Below, piece by piece: positions 26,788 to 36,027 of a DNA stretch of 64,000 bases. The notes under the pieces are model-generated. The model made no database searches, was not told where the DNA came from, and saw only the letters and a program-made list of their open reading frames with translations. Source of the DNA: Desulfosarcina alkanivorans (GTDB lineage Bacteria > Desulfobacterota > Desulfobacteria > Desulfobacterales > Desulfosarcinaceae); contig NZ_AP021874.1 in NCBI RefSeq assembly GCF_009688945.1, positions 5,704,001 through 5,768,000 on the forward strand. The letters are read 5' to 3'. Positions within the stretch are counted from its first letter, which is position 1. Every line of letters starts with the position of its first letter. The position numbers and the translations under genes were made by a program.

Positions 26788-26914
26788 GCGAAAAGTCACA
26801 TGTCGTTCCGGATGCATAAGGCCTGGCACCAGTAAAACCGGCAGCGCCCCGCTTCAAAGAAAAATCATGGAGCTGGCTCCTCCACTTTGAAATGGGGCGC
26901 TGCCATTTTCAGAT

Positions 26915-27799
26915 TCAGTCCCTGGGGTGTTTCAGATCGATCACCGGGTTTTCCAGAGGCGCAAAGCCCGATATCCGGCAGGCCACCGTGTCCCCATGGT
27001 GAATATGCACGGCGCCCGGCGTTCCCGTCGAAATGATATCGCCGGGCAACAGCGTCATCACCTGTGAATGATAGGAGACGAGCACATCGGGGGTGAATGT
27101 CATCTGATCGACGGTGTTCCGGGCATGCACGACGCCATTGATGACCGTCGCGACCTCGAGGCGGTGAACATCGCCGACCTCGTCCGGGGTCACCAGTTGC
27201 GGCCCGAATGAGAAAAAGGTGTCAAAGCTTTTGCTCATGGTCAGGTATCGCGGGTTCTGCCTGAGGATGTCCTCGGCGGTCATGTCCAGGATCGTCGTGA
27301 AGCCGGCCACGACATCGAGCCACTCATCCGGGGAGACCTCCCTGCAGCGTTTGCCGATGACGATGCCCAGCTCGGCCTCGGCGGTCGTCTTATGGGAAAG
27401 TTTGGGGATCTTGATCGTGTCGCCGGGTCCGATGATGGTGGTGCCGGGCTTCATGAAGCTGGCCGGCGCCGATGTCGGTGACTGCTCGGAAAGGTCGCTC
27501 GCATGATCGCGGTAGTTGAGACCGATTCCCCAGATTTTGGGTGGATGTCGATAGAGGGGCGCCTCGGTGCAGTGCCGGACCCTCAGGGGCAGATGGACCC
27601 CCTGGTCGAGTTCTCGCCGGCCCGTTTGTCTGTACCACTCGGTCAACGGGACGAGTTGGCCGGTTTGGAGGAGCCGGGCCATGGTTGTGGGCCATGGGGT
27701 GTCGAATGCCTCGTTCAGGCGCTGGATGGGAATCCATCCCGATTGTCTGCAGATGGCCAGCTGCATCCGGCCGTCGACAATGATGGTTGCCAATCGCAT
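26915..27799 (-). CDS. Fumarylacetoacetate hydrolase family protein
   Basis: A 294-residue protein with the FAH catalytic fold in its C-terminal two thirds: IWGIGLNYRDHASDLSEQ, FMKPGTTIIGPGDTIKIP, AEAELGIVIGKRCREV (metal-binding Glu pair), SKSFDTFFSFGPQLV and LLPGDIISTGTPGAVHIHHG. Members hydrolyse or decarboxylate C-C bonds of acylpyruvates and related keto acids, often at the end of aromatic degradation. It sits between the decayed XylR-like activator and a Liv-type transporter operon on the same strand, which makes a role in catabolism of an imported acid plausible; the specific substrate is unknown. Confidence 0.9.
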   Translation of the reverse strand: MRLATIIVDGRMQLAICRQSGWIPIQRLNEAFDTPWPTTMARLLQTGQLVPLTEWYRQTGRRELDQGVHLPLRVRHCTEAPLYRHPPKIWGIGLNYRDHASDLSEQSPTSAPASFMKPGTTIIGPGDTIKIPKLSHKTTAEAELGIVIGKRCREVSPDEWLDVVAGFTTILDMTAEDILRQNPRYLTMSKSFDTFFSFGPQLVTPDEVGDVHRLEVATVINGVVHARNTVDQMTFTPDVLVSYHSQVMTLLPGDIISTGTPGAVHIHHGDTVACRISGFAPLENPVIDLKHPRD

Positions 27800-27993
27800 A
27801 AGTCGCTCCTCGTGACAAGCGGATCAGGGGGGGATGTCTTGCCGCCGGCAGAAAACGCCCGGTGGTCAAGGCCGATCGGTGAAACCGTCGATAACGGCAC
27901 CAACGTTACAACGCCGGGGGCAATTATACAAGCGTGCCTGCTACAGGCGCTTCCGGCCGATGCCGTTGGCGCCCGGGACGCACGCGAAGCGAT

Positions 27994-28695
27994 TCATACC
28001 CCCAGATAACGGGCTCTCAGTGCGTCATCGCCGGCCAGTTCGACAGAGTTGCCCCGCCATACGACCCGGCCGTTTTCCATGATGCAGTGGCGCTCGGCCA
28101 GTTTCATCAGCGCGTCCAGGTTCTTGTCGATTACCAGGATGGCATGGCCGTTGGCTTTCAGCATGGCCAGCGCCTGCCAGATCTCTTTTCGAACCAGGGG
28201 GGCGAGCCCTTCGGTGGCCTCGTCAAGAATGAGCAGTCTGGGGTTGGTCATCAGGGCGCGGACCACGGCGAGCATCTGCTGTTCACCGCCGGACAGCTGG
28301 TTGCCGTAGTGATTCAGGCGGTCGGCCAGACGGGGGAAGATGGACAGCACATCGTCAAGGGTATAGGGCGATTTCGCGTTTTGACGGTTGGCTGCGGTGG
28401 CCACCATGTTTTCACGGACCGTCAGGTTGGGGAAAATCTGGCGCCCCTCCGGCACCAGCCCGATGCCCAGCCGGGCGATGGCATAGGCGGGCAGCCGGTC
28501 GATGGCCCTGCCGTCAAAGACAATCCGTCCCCTGCGGATCGGTGTCAGCCCCATGATGGACCGGACCGTCGTGCTTTTGCCCATGCCGTTTCTGCCCAGG
28601 AGGGTGACCACTTCGCCTTCACGGACCGTCATGCTGACGCCGAACAGGACCTGGCTCTTTCCGTAAACGGTTTCGATCTGGTCTACTTCGAGCAT
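27994..28695 (-). CDS. livF: LivF-type ABC transporter ATPase (first operon)
   Basis: A 233-residue ATPase: Walker A GRNGMGKST, signature LSGGEQQMLAVVRALM, Walker B LLILDEATEGLAP and switch His region HAILVIDKNL. The order and the EATEGLAP sequence are typical of LivF subunits of branched-chain-amino-acid-type importers, which also transport aromatic acids, amides and urea. It is the last gene of its operon and is separated from livG by a dispersed palindromic element. Confidence 0.93.
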   Translation of the reverse strand: MLEVDQIETVYGKSQVLFGVSMTVREGEVVTLLGRNGMGKSTTVRSIMGLTPIRRGRIVFDGRAIDRLPAYAIARLGIGLVPEGRQIFPNLTVRENMVATAANRQNAKSPYTLDDVLSIFPRLADRLNHYGNQLSGGEQQMLAVVRALMTNPRLLILDEATEGLAPLVRKEIWQALAMLKANGHAILVIDKNLDALMKLAERHCIMENGRVVWRGNSVELAGDDALRARYLGV

Positions 28696-28709
28696 CCTTT
28701 TTTCCCTTG

Positions 28710-28847
28710 TCCGTTCATAAATGGTAGCTTGTGGTTCAGGCCACGGCCGCAGCGATCTTGAAACCGCAGGCGTAGCAGCGCTACGTCGAGGATTTCAAGT
28801 GAGTGAGAACACCGGTCCTGGGCCGCAAGATGCTGTTTATGGACGGA
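28710..28847 (+). repeat. Dispersed palindromic element, copy 3
   Basis: A 138-bp element with terminal inverted repeats (TCCGTTCATAAA and TTTATGGACGGA, one mismatch), internal TTGAAA/TTTCAA arms and a central CGTAGCAGCGCTACG palindrome. Its right end overlaps the end of livG and supplies that gene's final residues and stop codon. It fills the whole gap between livG and livF. Confidence 0.8.
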
Positions 28848-29598
28848 CAGGCGTCTCGTCGCCCAGGTAGGCCTTCCTGACCTGCGCGTCCTCGCGGATT
28901 TCACCGGGCGTCCCGCTGGCAATGGCCTGCCCGTAAACCAGCACCGTAATGCGGTCGGCCAGCCGGAAGACCGCCCCCATGTCGTGCTCCACCAGCAGGA
29001 TGGTGACTTCGGTTTTCAACCGCTGGATCAACCGGGTCAGTTCCACGGCCCCCCCGGGCCCCATGCCGGCATAGGGCTCGTCGAGAAGCAGTATTTTCGG
29101 ACGGCCGGCCAGGGCCATGCCCACCTCCAGCTGCCGTTTTTCGCCGTGGGACAGACTGGCTGCCGGCACGTCTGCACGGGATTCCAGGTCGACGCGCGCC
29201 ATGGCCGGGAGAACCGCCTGCCGAACGGCCGGATCGCTGCCGGCCTTCCGCCAGAAGCGGAAGCTGTGTCCATGATGGGCCTGGACGGCCAGAGAGAGGT
29301 TTTCCCTGACGGTGAGCTGGTCGAACACCGAGGTGATCTGGTAGGATCGGGCCATGCCCAGCTGCGCCCGCCGGTAAGCCGGCATGCGGGTGATGCGCCG
29401 GCCGTCGAAAACGATCTGCCCGCTGTCCGGCAGGGTTTCGCCGCACAGCTGATTGATGGCCGTGGTCTTTCCGGCACCGTTGGGGCCGATCAGGGCATGC
29501 AGTTCGCCGCGGGCCACTTCCAGAGACAGGTCCCTGCTGGCCTGGACGGCGCCGAAGCGCTTGTTGAGCGATTGCACCGAAAGCAGGGAATCAGCCAT
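28837..29598 (-). CDS. livG: LivG-type ABC transporter ATPase (first operon)
   Basis: A 253-residue ATPase with Walker A GPNGAGKTT, signature SHGEKRQLEVGMALA, Walker B ILLLDEPYAGMGP and VEHDMGAVFRLADRI, and the C-terminal GTPGEIREDAQVRKAYLG extension typical of LivG. It overlaps livM by eight bases. The last codons and stop fall within the terminal arm of a dispersed repeat, so the original C-terminus may have been altered by insertion. Confidence 0.93.
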   Translation of the reverse strand: MADSLLSVQSLNKRFGAVQASRDLSLEVARGELHALIGPNGAGKTTAINQLCGETLPDSGQIVFDGRRITRMPAYRRAQLGMARSYQITSVFDQLTVRENLSLAVQAHHGHSFRFWRKAGSDPAVRQAVLPAMARVDLESRADVPAASLSHGEKRQLEVGMALAGRPKILLLDEPYAGMGPGGAVELTRLIQRLKTEVTILLVEHDMGAVFRLADRITVLVYGQAIASGTPGEIREDAQVRKAYLGDETPVRP

Positions 29599-30589
29599 GA
29601 TTGTCGTTTACCCCGGCGATCAACCCGTAGATGCCCCGTTTGGCAAACAGCACCACGACGATCAGAAAGGGCCCCAGGTAGACCATCCAGTGCTCCGTGT
29701 AAACCGATAAGAATTCCTCCATCAGCAGCAGCGTCGCGGCGCCCAGCACCGGGCCGAAAAGGGTTCCCATGCCGCCGAGCAGCACCATGACCAGGATTTC
29801 ACCGGAGCGGGTCCAATGCATCAGCCCGGGGCTGACGTATTCGGTCTGGTTGGCGATCAGTGCGCCGGCCAGGCCCGCACCGGCGCCGGCGATGACAAAG
29901 CAGACCAGCCGGTAGCGGAAGGTTGGAAAACCGAGCGATTTCATACGCCGTTCGTTCTCCCGGCATCCCCGGATGACCATGCCGAATCGGGAGTGAACCA
30001 GCCGGTGAGAGAAGAAGAGGAAGGCGGCCAGTGCGGCCAGGCAAAGGTAATAAAACTGCGTATCGTCTGCCAGATCGAGGCCCGCAAAGGTGTTTCGTGA
30101 AAACAGACTGATGCCGTCGTCGCCGCCATAGGCTTCCAGGGAGACGAAGAAGTAATAGAGCATCTGGGCAAAGGCCAGGGTGATCATGATAAAATGCATT
30201 CCGCTGGTACGCAGGCTGAGGGCGCCGATCACGGCGGCGGACGCAGCGGAAAAGAAGACGGCTGCCGGCCACAGCACCAGCCCGCTCTGATGACCGCCCA
30301 GCTCGAATGGCCACACGAACACCGGTGTTCCCTCGAGACCATGCAGGGATAAGATACAGACCACGTAGGCACCGATGCCGAAGAAGGCGGCATGCCCCAG
30401 GCTGACCATGCCCCCGAATCCCAGCATCAGGTCCAGACTGACAGCGGCGAGGGCATAAATCAGGATGCGGCCGAAAAGGGTTACCAGATAAGGCTCGCCG
30501 GCCAGGCCGGCGACAACGGGCAGCGCCAGCAGCACGGCGGCGCCGGCGGCGACGGACAAGGTCCTTCGGTTTACGGGCAGTTTATGCAT
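29591..30589 (-). CDS. livM: LivM-type ABC transporter permease (first operon)
   Basis: A 332-residue inner-membrane permease with about nine to ten hydrophobic segments and the LivM signatures LMLGFGGMVSLGHAAFFGIGAY and GAGAGLAGALIANQTEYVSP, plus the cytoplasmic loop SRFGMVIRGCRENERRMKSLG that contacts the ATPases. It overlaps livG and livH by eight bases each. Confidence 0.92.
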   Translation of the reverse strand: MHKLPVNRRTLSVAAGAAVLLALPVVAGLAGEPYLVTLFGRILIYALAAVSLDLMLGFGGMVSLGHAAFFGIGAYVVCILSLHGLEGTPVFVWPFELGGHQSGLVLWPAAVFFSAASAAVIGALSLRTSGMHFIMITLAFAQMLYYFFVSLEAYGGDDGISLFSRNTFAGLDLADDTQFYYLCLAALAAFLFFSHRLVHSRFGMVIRGCRENERRMKSLGFPTFRYRLVCFVIAGAGAGLAGALIANQTEYVSPGLMHWTRSGEILVMVLLGGMGTLFGPVLGAATLLLMEEFLSVYTEHWMVYLGPFLIVVVLFAKRGIYGLIAGVNDNHG

Positions 30590-31496
30590 GGGCCGGCACT
30601 AATCCGCGGGGGCGACACACCAGAACGGCCGCCATGAGAATATAGACCGACATGGATGCCAGGGATGCCGCGATCCCGTCCGCGTATGCCGCCGAAAAAA
30701 ACAACCTCAGCACGGTTGGCAGAAATGCCCGGCCGAGGGTGTCCACCAGGCCCACGAGCAGGGCTCCGGCAAGCGCCCCGCGGATGGAGCCGATGCCGCC
30801 GATGACGATTACCACGAAGGTGAGAATCAGAATACTTTCGCCCATGCCGGCCTCCACCGCCAGGATGGGCCCGGCCATGACGCCGGCCAGCCCGGCCAGC
30901 AGGGTCCCCAGGCCGAAGACCAGGGTGTAGAGCCGGCGGATGTTGATCCCCAGGGCGCCGGCCATTTCGCGATTGCCGGCCCCCGCGCGAATCTGCATGC
31001 CCATGCGCGTGCGGGTGAACAGCAGGTAGAGCAGCAGGCCCACCATGATGCCCACGGCGATCACGGCAAGGCGATAGCTGGGGTAGGGCACGCCGGGAAT
31101 GAACTCGATGCTGCCGGCCAGCCATGGGGGCACATCCATGAACAGGGGCTGGCGTCCCCAGACGATTCGGGTGAGTTCATTGAAAAACATGATCAGGCCG
31201 AAGGTGGCCAGCACCTGGTCCAGGTGCTCTTTGCGGTAAAGGCGCCGCAGTACCAGGATTTCCACCAGCATCCCGGCCAGGGCCGCCGCCGGCAGCGCCG
31301 CCAGGATGCCCAGGACGAACGACCCGGTCCGGGCGGTCACCGTGGCCCCAACGTAGGCCCCGATCATGTAGAACGAGCCGTGGGCCAGATTGATGACCTG
31401 CATGATGCCGAAAACCAGGGTCAGCCCGGCGGACATGAGAAACAGCATGATGCCCAGCTGGAGCCCGTTGAGCAGTTGTTCGATGAAAAGGAGCAT
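30582..31496 (-). CDS. livH: LivH-type ABC transporter permease (first operon)
   Basis: A permease of about 304 residues with LivH features: FIEQLLNGLQLGIMLFLMSAG at the start, GIMQVINLAHGSFYMIGAY, and the loop TRTRMGMQIRAGAGNREMAG. The ATG at 31496 is preferred because it opens the conserved N-terminus; the frame extends another 26 codons upstream across sequence that is not conserved in the family. A dispersed palindromic element separates it from the binding-protein gene. Confidence 0.92.
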   Translation of the reverse strand: MLLFIEQLLNGLQLGIMLFLMSAGLTLVFGIMQVINLAHGSFYMIGAYVGATVTARTGSFVLGILAALPAAALAGMLVEILVLRRLYRKEHLDQVLATFGLIMFFNELTRIVWGRQPLFMDVPPWLAGSIEFIPGVPYPSYRLAVIAVGIMVGLLLYLLFTRTRMGMQIRAGAGNREMAGALGINIRRLYTLVFGLGTLLAGLAGVMAGPILAVEAGMGESILILTFVVIVIGGIGSIRGALAGALLVGLVDTLGRAFLPTVLRLFFSAAYADGIAASLASMSVYILMAAVLVCRPRGLVPAHA

Positions 31497-31602
31497 GTTT
31501 TCCGATTTCGGAGGGCTGAGGTCCGAGGACAAAGGTCTGATATCGGGTGTCAGATCTCTGGTCTCTGATCCCAATCCCTTTGTGACGCTATCATCCGATC
31601 CC

Positions 31603-31727
31603 CAGAAACGGTAGGTTGGGATTCAGGCCAAGGCCGCAAGGTGTTTGTAACCACAGGCGTAGCAGCGCTACGTTGAGGATTGCAAACACCCGAGAACACC
31701 GGCCTGGGTCTCAAGATGCCGTTTCTC
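31603..31727 (+). repeat. Dispersed palindromic element, copy 4
   Basis: A 125-bp element between the binding-protein gene and livH. Terminal arms AGAAACGG and CCGTTTCT are exact; the core CGTAGCAGCGCTACG is exact; the flanking arms read GTTTGTAA and TTGCAAAC where copy 3 has TTGAAA and TTTCAA, a change that keeps pairing. Confidence 0.8.
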
Positions 31728-31728
31728 A

Positions 31729-32898
31729 TTATTTTAATTTACATTCTTCCACGTATACATTCGCATGGTCTTTGAAAACCGCCTCGACCGTCCGGTTGGT
31801 ATAGTGCCCGCCGGCGTCCTTGACCACTTCACGGATATAGATGTCCTGAACCGGATGCTGGTTGGCGGAAAATGAGAACTTTCCCCGCACGGTGGCAAAA
31901 TCCGCCCTGCGGATGGCATTGCGCAGGGCATCCAGCCCGTCCACATTGCCGCCCGCCTGTTTCAGGGCGCTGCCGATCAGCCGCGCCGCATCGTACCCCT
32001 GGCTGGCGTAGAGGGTGGGCGTGCGGCCGTAGGCCTTTTTGAACGCGGCCACGAACTGCCGGTTGGCCGGGTTGTCCAGGTCGTGGCACCACTGGGAGCC
32101 GTTTTTGACCCCGATGGCCGCATCCTTGACGGCCTGGAGCAGGCGCTCGTCAAAGGAGAATGCCGGCCCGAAAACCGGGATCGTCCGGTTCAGACCGGCC
32201 TGGGCGTATTGCTTGAGGAAATTGATGCCCATGCCGCCGGGCAGGAAGAAGAACACGCCGTCGGGTCTGGCCGCGCGCAGGGCGGCAATCTCCGCCGCAT
32301 AGTCCGACTGGCCCAGCTTGGTGTAGACCTCGCCGGCGATGGCGCCTTCGTAGTAGCGTTTGAATCCGCCCAGGTGGTCCTTGCCGGCCGGATAATTGGG
32401 CGCCAGCAGGTAGACGTTTTTAAACCCGGCGTCCGTGACGTACCTGCCCACGACTTCGTCGAGGTTGTCGTTCTGGTAGGCCACGTTGAAATAATTTTCG
32501 TGGCAGCCCTTGCCCGCCAGCAGGGACGGACCCGCGTTGGCGCTCACATAGATCACCTCCTGACGCACCACCTTGGGCACCACGGCGATGGCCACATTGG
32601 AGAAAACGATGCCGGTCATGATTTTAACCCCGTCCCGCTTGATAAAACGATCGGCGATCTGTCTGGCGCGTTCCGGCTTGCGGCCGTCGTCGTCCACCAG
32701 CAGCGCCACCGGCACACCGCCCAGCCGGCCGCCTTCCTGGTCGATGGCCAGCTGGAACCCGTCTCGAATTTCTTCTCCGAGATAGCCGGCCTTGGTGGAC
32801 AGCGTGGTGATCATGCCGATTTTTACCGGTTCCGCCGCCAGGGCGTGGCCTGCCACTAACAGTGCTGTTATCATCCCCGCAATCAGCTGTCGTTTCAT
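31729..32898 (-). CDS. livK: Periplasmic binding protein of the first Liv-type transporter
   Basis: A 389-residue exported protein: signal peptide (about 1-22, ending GHALAAEPV), then the Peripla_BP_6 fold beginning VKIGMITTLSTKAGYLGEE and containing DQEGGRLGGVPVALLVDDDG and GVKIMTGIVFSNVAIAV. ATG 32898 follows CAGGGGGA and starts the signal peptide. The extended family binds branched-chain amino acids, aromatic acids or amides. A weak promoter (TTGCAT and TATAAA 15 bases apart) is visible at 33059-33086 on this strand; otherwise the 313 bases up to the DUF364 gene show nothing. Confidence 0.9.
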   Translation of the reverse strand: MKRQLIAGMITALLVAGHALAAEPVKIGMITTLSTKAGYLGEEIRDGFQLAIDQEGGRLGGVPVALLVDDDGRKPERARQIADRFIKRDGVKIMTGIVFSNVAIAVVPKVVRQEVIYVSANAGPSLLAGKGCHENYFNVAYQNDNLDEVVGRYVTDAGFKNVYLLAPNYPAGKDHLGGFKRYYEGAIAGEVYTKLGQSDYAAEIAALRAARPDGVFFFLPGGMGINFLKQYAQAGLNRTIPVFGPAFSFDERLLQAVKDAAIGVKNGSQWCHDLDNPANRQFVAAFKKAYGRTPTLYASQGYDAARLIGSALKQAGGNVDGLDALRNAIRRADFATVRGKFSFSANQHPVQDIYIREVVKDAGGHYTNRTVEAVFKDHANVYVEECKLK

Positions 32899-33211
32899 TG
32901 AAATCCCCCTGTGTTCAAAGTAGTTGCAGAACCCACCCGCAAACGGCAAGCCTGCCCGCGGCGGTGCCGCCCGCCTTTGTTCTGATCCTTGTTCCGGAGA
33001 TCACGCTCCAGTTGATCGTGCATTGCCTTTGGCCTTTACGCTTGTCTCAAGCGTTACTATTTATAGAAACATTTTAAAATATGCAAGGGGTATTTTGGTT
33101 CGGGGGGATCCGATAATGGGGGCGGGGGAGGGCGTGCAGGCCATCCTGACGGATGGCTGCAGCAGCGGTGTCGATCCAGTAAACGCCTGGTGAACGTCAG
33201 TGCCCGGGGGG

Positions 33212-34027
33212 TCAGGGGGCAGTTGAATCCCCGGACCAGGCAATGAACTGAATCCCCAGTTTTTTTATTTCACGGAATGACATCCCTTCCCGAATGCCGG
33301 CGAATACGGCATCCGGTTTGAGGACCTGACAGCCGGCCAGGACATCCACACCGTGGGAAAAAAGCACAGGCGACAGCGGTGTGGTGGGGCCGATGACGAT
33401 CGTATGGGCCTGGGGCGCTTTTTTCAGGTAGGTGGCCATGGCCCGGGTGATCAGGGTGGTGCCGGTCAGGCCGAGCACCTTGCAGCGCCCCAGGATGTCG
33501 TCCCACTGGTCCGGAGGCGTCCGTCCGGCCACCTTCTGGAGTTCGAAAAGATAAAGGGTTTTCACCTGCCGGCGCAGCCAGTCGGTAAAGGGGAATTCTC
33601 CGACCAGGACCGTTTCGTCATCCTTGCCCTTTTCGGCCATGATCCGGGACGCCTCGATGTCGGGCTGGTTTTGCGGAGGAATAAAGCCGGCATTCAGGGC
33701 CGCCGCGCCGATGCTGATGGAAAAGGGGCCGGGTTTTTTCAGCCATTGGGCGGCCGCATGCAAGGGGGTGCCGATCATTTCATCCACCATCCTGCGCTCA
33801 TTTGCCGTCGGCACGGCCCCCAGCGCGGAGGCCAGGCCGGTGCAGGCGGATCCGTTGTCGTCGGCCCGGATCCCGATGAAATTGGATCCCACGGCAATGT
33901 CCGAAATGATCGCCGAGGGGCGGTCCATGGCTTGAAGAAGGTCGTCGATCAGGCGGCGCTCGATGCCGACGGCCGGCCGTTCGGCCAGGCTGGCTGGGTG
34001 GTCGTGGTCGCAATGTTTACAGGTCAT
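33212..34027 (-). CDS. DUF364 (putative heavy-metal chelation) protein
   Basis: A 271-residue cytoplasmic protein matching the DUF364 family: an N-terminal domain with DIAVGSNFIGIRADDN, GTPLHAAAQWLKKPGPFSISIG and the C-terminal Rossmann-like part GLTGTTLITRAMATYLKKAP, IVIGPTTPLSPVLFSHGVDVLAG. The N-terminus is Cys/His-rich (MTCKHCDHDHP). DUF364 genes commonly accompany FecCD-type importers of metals or metal chelates. It follows such an ABC cluster by 110 bases and could receive or sense the imported metal. No enzymatic activity is established for the family. Confidence 0.8.
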   Translation of the reverse strand: MTCKHCDHDHPASLAERPAVGIERRLIDDLLQAMDRPSAIISDIAVGSNFIGIRADDNGSACTGLASALGAVPTANERRMVDEMIGTPLHAAAQWLKKPGPFSISIGAAALNAGFIPPQNQPDIEASRIMAEKGKDDETVLVGEFPFTDWLRRQVKTLYLFELQKVAGRTPPDQWDDILGRCKVLGLTGTTLITRAMATYLKKAPQAHTIVIGPTTPLSPVLFSHGVDVLAGCQVLKPDAVFAGIREGMSFREIKKLGIQFIAWSGDSTAP

Positions 34028-34137
34028 GGTGGTCTTTTCCTATGAGTCAGTGCCAAGGTTTAAGTCAGAAGTGTTAATCAAAGGTATTCTTTCTGTTTTT
34101 TCATAAAAACCGATACAGTCCTCAAGCTGAAAGGATT

Positions 34138-34956
34138 TTATGTCCAGCGGGTATTTTCCATTAGATTACCAGCCCCGTCTGTTATTTTCGGGATGAAAAT
34201 CACATCTCCCCCTTCCGCTTCCACCCGGCGGGCAGGCGTTTGATACAGCCGGCTGATCATTTCCGCCGTCATTACCGCATGCACATCCCCGCTGGCCATC
34301 ACCCGGCCGCCGGTGAGCATGACTACCGTGTCGGCAAACCGGGCGGCCAGGTTGGGGTCGTGCAGCGAGGCCACGACCCGGGTGCCCTTCGCCCGGCAGC
34401 GGTTTTTTATTTTGGCAAGCAGGCGGTACTTGTTGTTGAAGTCCAGGTGATTGGTCGGTTCGTCGAGCAGCAGGGTGCCGTCTGCCTGGAGGATGGCCCG
34501 GGCCAGAAGGGCAATGCGCCGTTCTCCGCCCGAAATCCGGTTGAAATTACGTTCGGCAAGGGGTTCGGCCTCCAGCTCGGCCAGGACCCTGCGGGCGGCC
34601 AGATAGTCATCGGGCCCCGGACGCTGGGCAAAGCCCAGCTGAGCGGTGCGTCCCATCACCACCACATCCAACACCCGGAAAGGAAAGATGTCGGAGTGCT
34701 CCTGGGGTACCAGGCTCACCCGCCGGGCGATTTCGGTCCGGGGGGCTGCGGCCAGGTCCAGGCCGTCGATGGCGATGGATCCCTGCCGGGGTTGGAGCAA
34801 TCCGGCCAGGCAGTAAATCAGTGTGGTCTTGCCCGACCCGTTACGGCCCAGCAGCACGCAGAATTCACCCTTGCGGACATCCAGGTCCACGGCTGAAAGG
34901 ATGGCATGGCCGTTGTAAGCGAAATGTAGATTGCGGCAGACCAGGCTCATGACCAC
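34138..34956 (-). CDS. FecE/BtuD-type ABC ATPase (metal or metal-chelate import)
   Basis: A 272-residue ATPase of the iron-chelate/cobalamin importer class: Walker A GRNGSGKTT, ISGGERRIALLARAI signature, Walker B LLLDEPTNHLDFNN, and RRVSLVPQEHSDIFPFRVLDV in the helical insertion. It overlaps the permease gene by ten bases. The transporter class carries siderophores, haem, cobalamin and, in MolBC, molybdate or tungstate. Confidence 0.92.
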   Translation of the reverse strand: MVMSLVCRNLHFAYNGHAILSAVDLDVRKGEFCVLLGRNGSGKTTLIYCLAGLLQPRQGSIAIDGLDLAAAPRTEIARRVSLVPQEHSDIFPFRVLDVVVMGRTAQLGFAQRPGPDDYLAARRVLAELEAEPLAERNFNRISGGERRIALLARAILQADGTLLLDEPTNHLDFNNKYRLLAKIKNRCRAKGTRVVASLHDPNLAARFADTVVMLTGGRVMASGDVHAVMTAEMISRLYQTPARRVEAEGGDVIFIPKITDGAGNLMENTRWT

Positions 34957-35999
34957 CCGCTTCCCCGGTTACGATATAAAAGATAGGCAAACAGCGGCGC
35001 ACCGATAAAGGCAGTGACCACGCTGATGGGCAGCTCGGCCATGGTCAGGGACCGGGCGGCCGTGTCTGCCACCAGCAGGAAGATGCCGCCGAGCAGCGTC
35101 GCCACCGGCAGCATCTCCTCATGATTGGGGCCCACCAGGGTGCGGGCGATGTGGGGCATGACCAGCCCCACCCAGCACACCTGGCCGCAGATGGCTACGG
35201 AAACGGAAACGATGACGGAACTGAAAAAGATAAAGAGCATCCGGTACACGGTGGGGTTGAGGCCCAGGGAGCGGGCCTGCAAGTCGCCCAGGGAGAGAAC
35301 GTTCAGCTTGTAGCGCATCACATGGATGATCACCAGGCTGCCGCCGATGATGGGGGCCATCAGACGCAGGTCTGTCCATTGCGCCCGGCTCATGCTGCCC
35401 ATGATCCAGAATACGATGGCCGGCAATTCGTTGTAGGGGTCCGAAAGGTATTTCAACAGGGTCAGGGAAGAGTTGAATACGGACAATACCACCAGTCCGG
35501 CCAGCACCAGCACCAGCATGGGGCGCACGGCCACCAGCCTGGCGATGAGCAGGGCCATGCCAACGGCCGCCAGTCCGCAAACGAAGGAGAGCGAATGAAT
35601 GGCCAGCCAGCCGGTGCCGGCAATGATCAGCCCCAGGGCCGCCCCGAAGGTCGCACCGGCGGACACACCGAGGATGTCGGGAGAGACCAGCGGGTTGCGG
35701 AACAACCCCTGGTATACGGCACCGGCAGCCGAAAGACCCATACCCACCATTACGGTCACCAGGGCCCGGGGAATTCTCACCAGCCCGAAGACCAGGGCTT
35801 TGCTTCCCATGGTTTCACCGGTGGCGCGTCCCAACCAGGATCGGACGATGTCGTCCAGTTCCGCGGGGGAAATGGGCACCCAGCCGATCCACAGGGAGGT
35901 CGCCAGCAGGGCAACCAGCGCGATGGCCAGGCCGGCCTTCAACCGGTTCGAATGGCGTTCCGGACAGGCAACCGCTATGGTCCGGGCCGTTACTCCCAT
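34947..35999 (-). CDS. FecCD-type ABC permease
   Basis: A permease of about 350 residues with roughly ten membrane spans and the FecCD signatures RIPRALVTVMVGMGLSAAG, YQGLFRNPLVSPDILGVSAG, SLGDLQARSLGLN and CGQVCWVGLVMPHIARTLVG. ATG 35999 is preferred: it lies 28 bases after the binding-protein stop and gives a normal N-terminus, whereas the frame extends a further 84 codons into that gene. It forms the inner-membrane channel of the importer. Confidence 0.92.
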   Translation of the reverse strand: MGVTARTIAVACPERHSNRLKAGLAIALVALLATSLWIGWVPISPAELDDIVRSWLGRATGETMGSKALVFGLVRIPRALVTVMVGMGLSAAGAVYQGLFRNPLVSPDILGVSAGATFGAALGLIIAGTGWLAIHSLSFVCGLAAVGMALLIARLVAVRPMLVLVLAGLVVLSVFNSSLTLLKYLSDPYNELPAIVFWIMGSMSRAQWTDLRLMAPIIGGSLVIIHVMRYKLNVLSLGDLQARSLGLNPTVYRMLFIFFSSVIVSVSVAICGQVCWVGLVMPHIARTLVGPNHEEMLPVATLLGGIFLLVADTAARSLTMAELPISVVTAFIGAPLFAYLLYRNRGSGWS

Positions 36000-36027
36000 G
36001 GGATACCGCTTTTCGATGGCATCAATG

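Noticed and set aside
33041..33211. Possible small gene between livK and the DUF364 gene
   Set aside because: No frame with a ribosome site or recognisable product; only a weak promoter-like sequence is visible.
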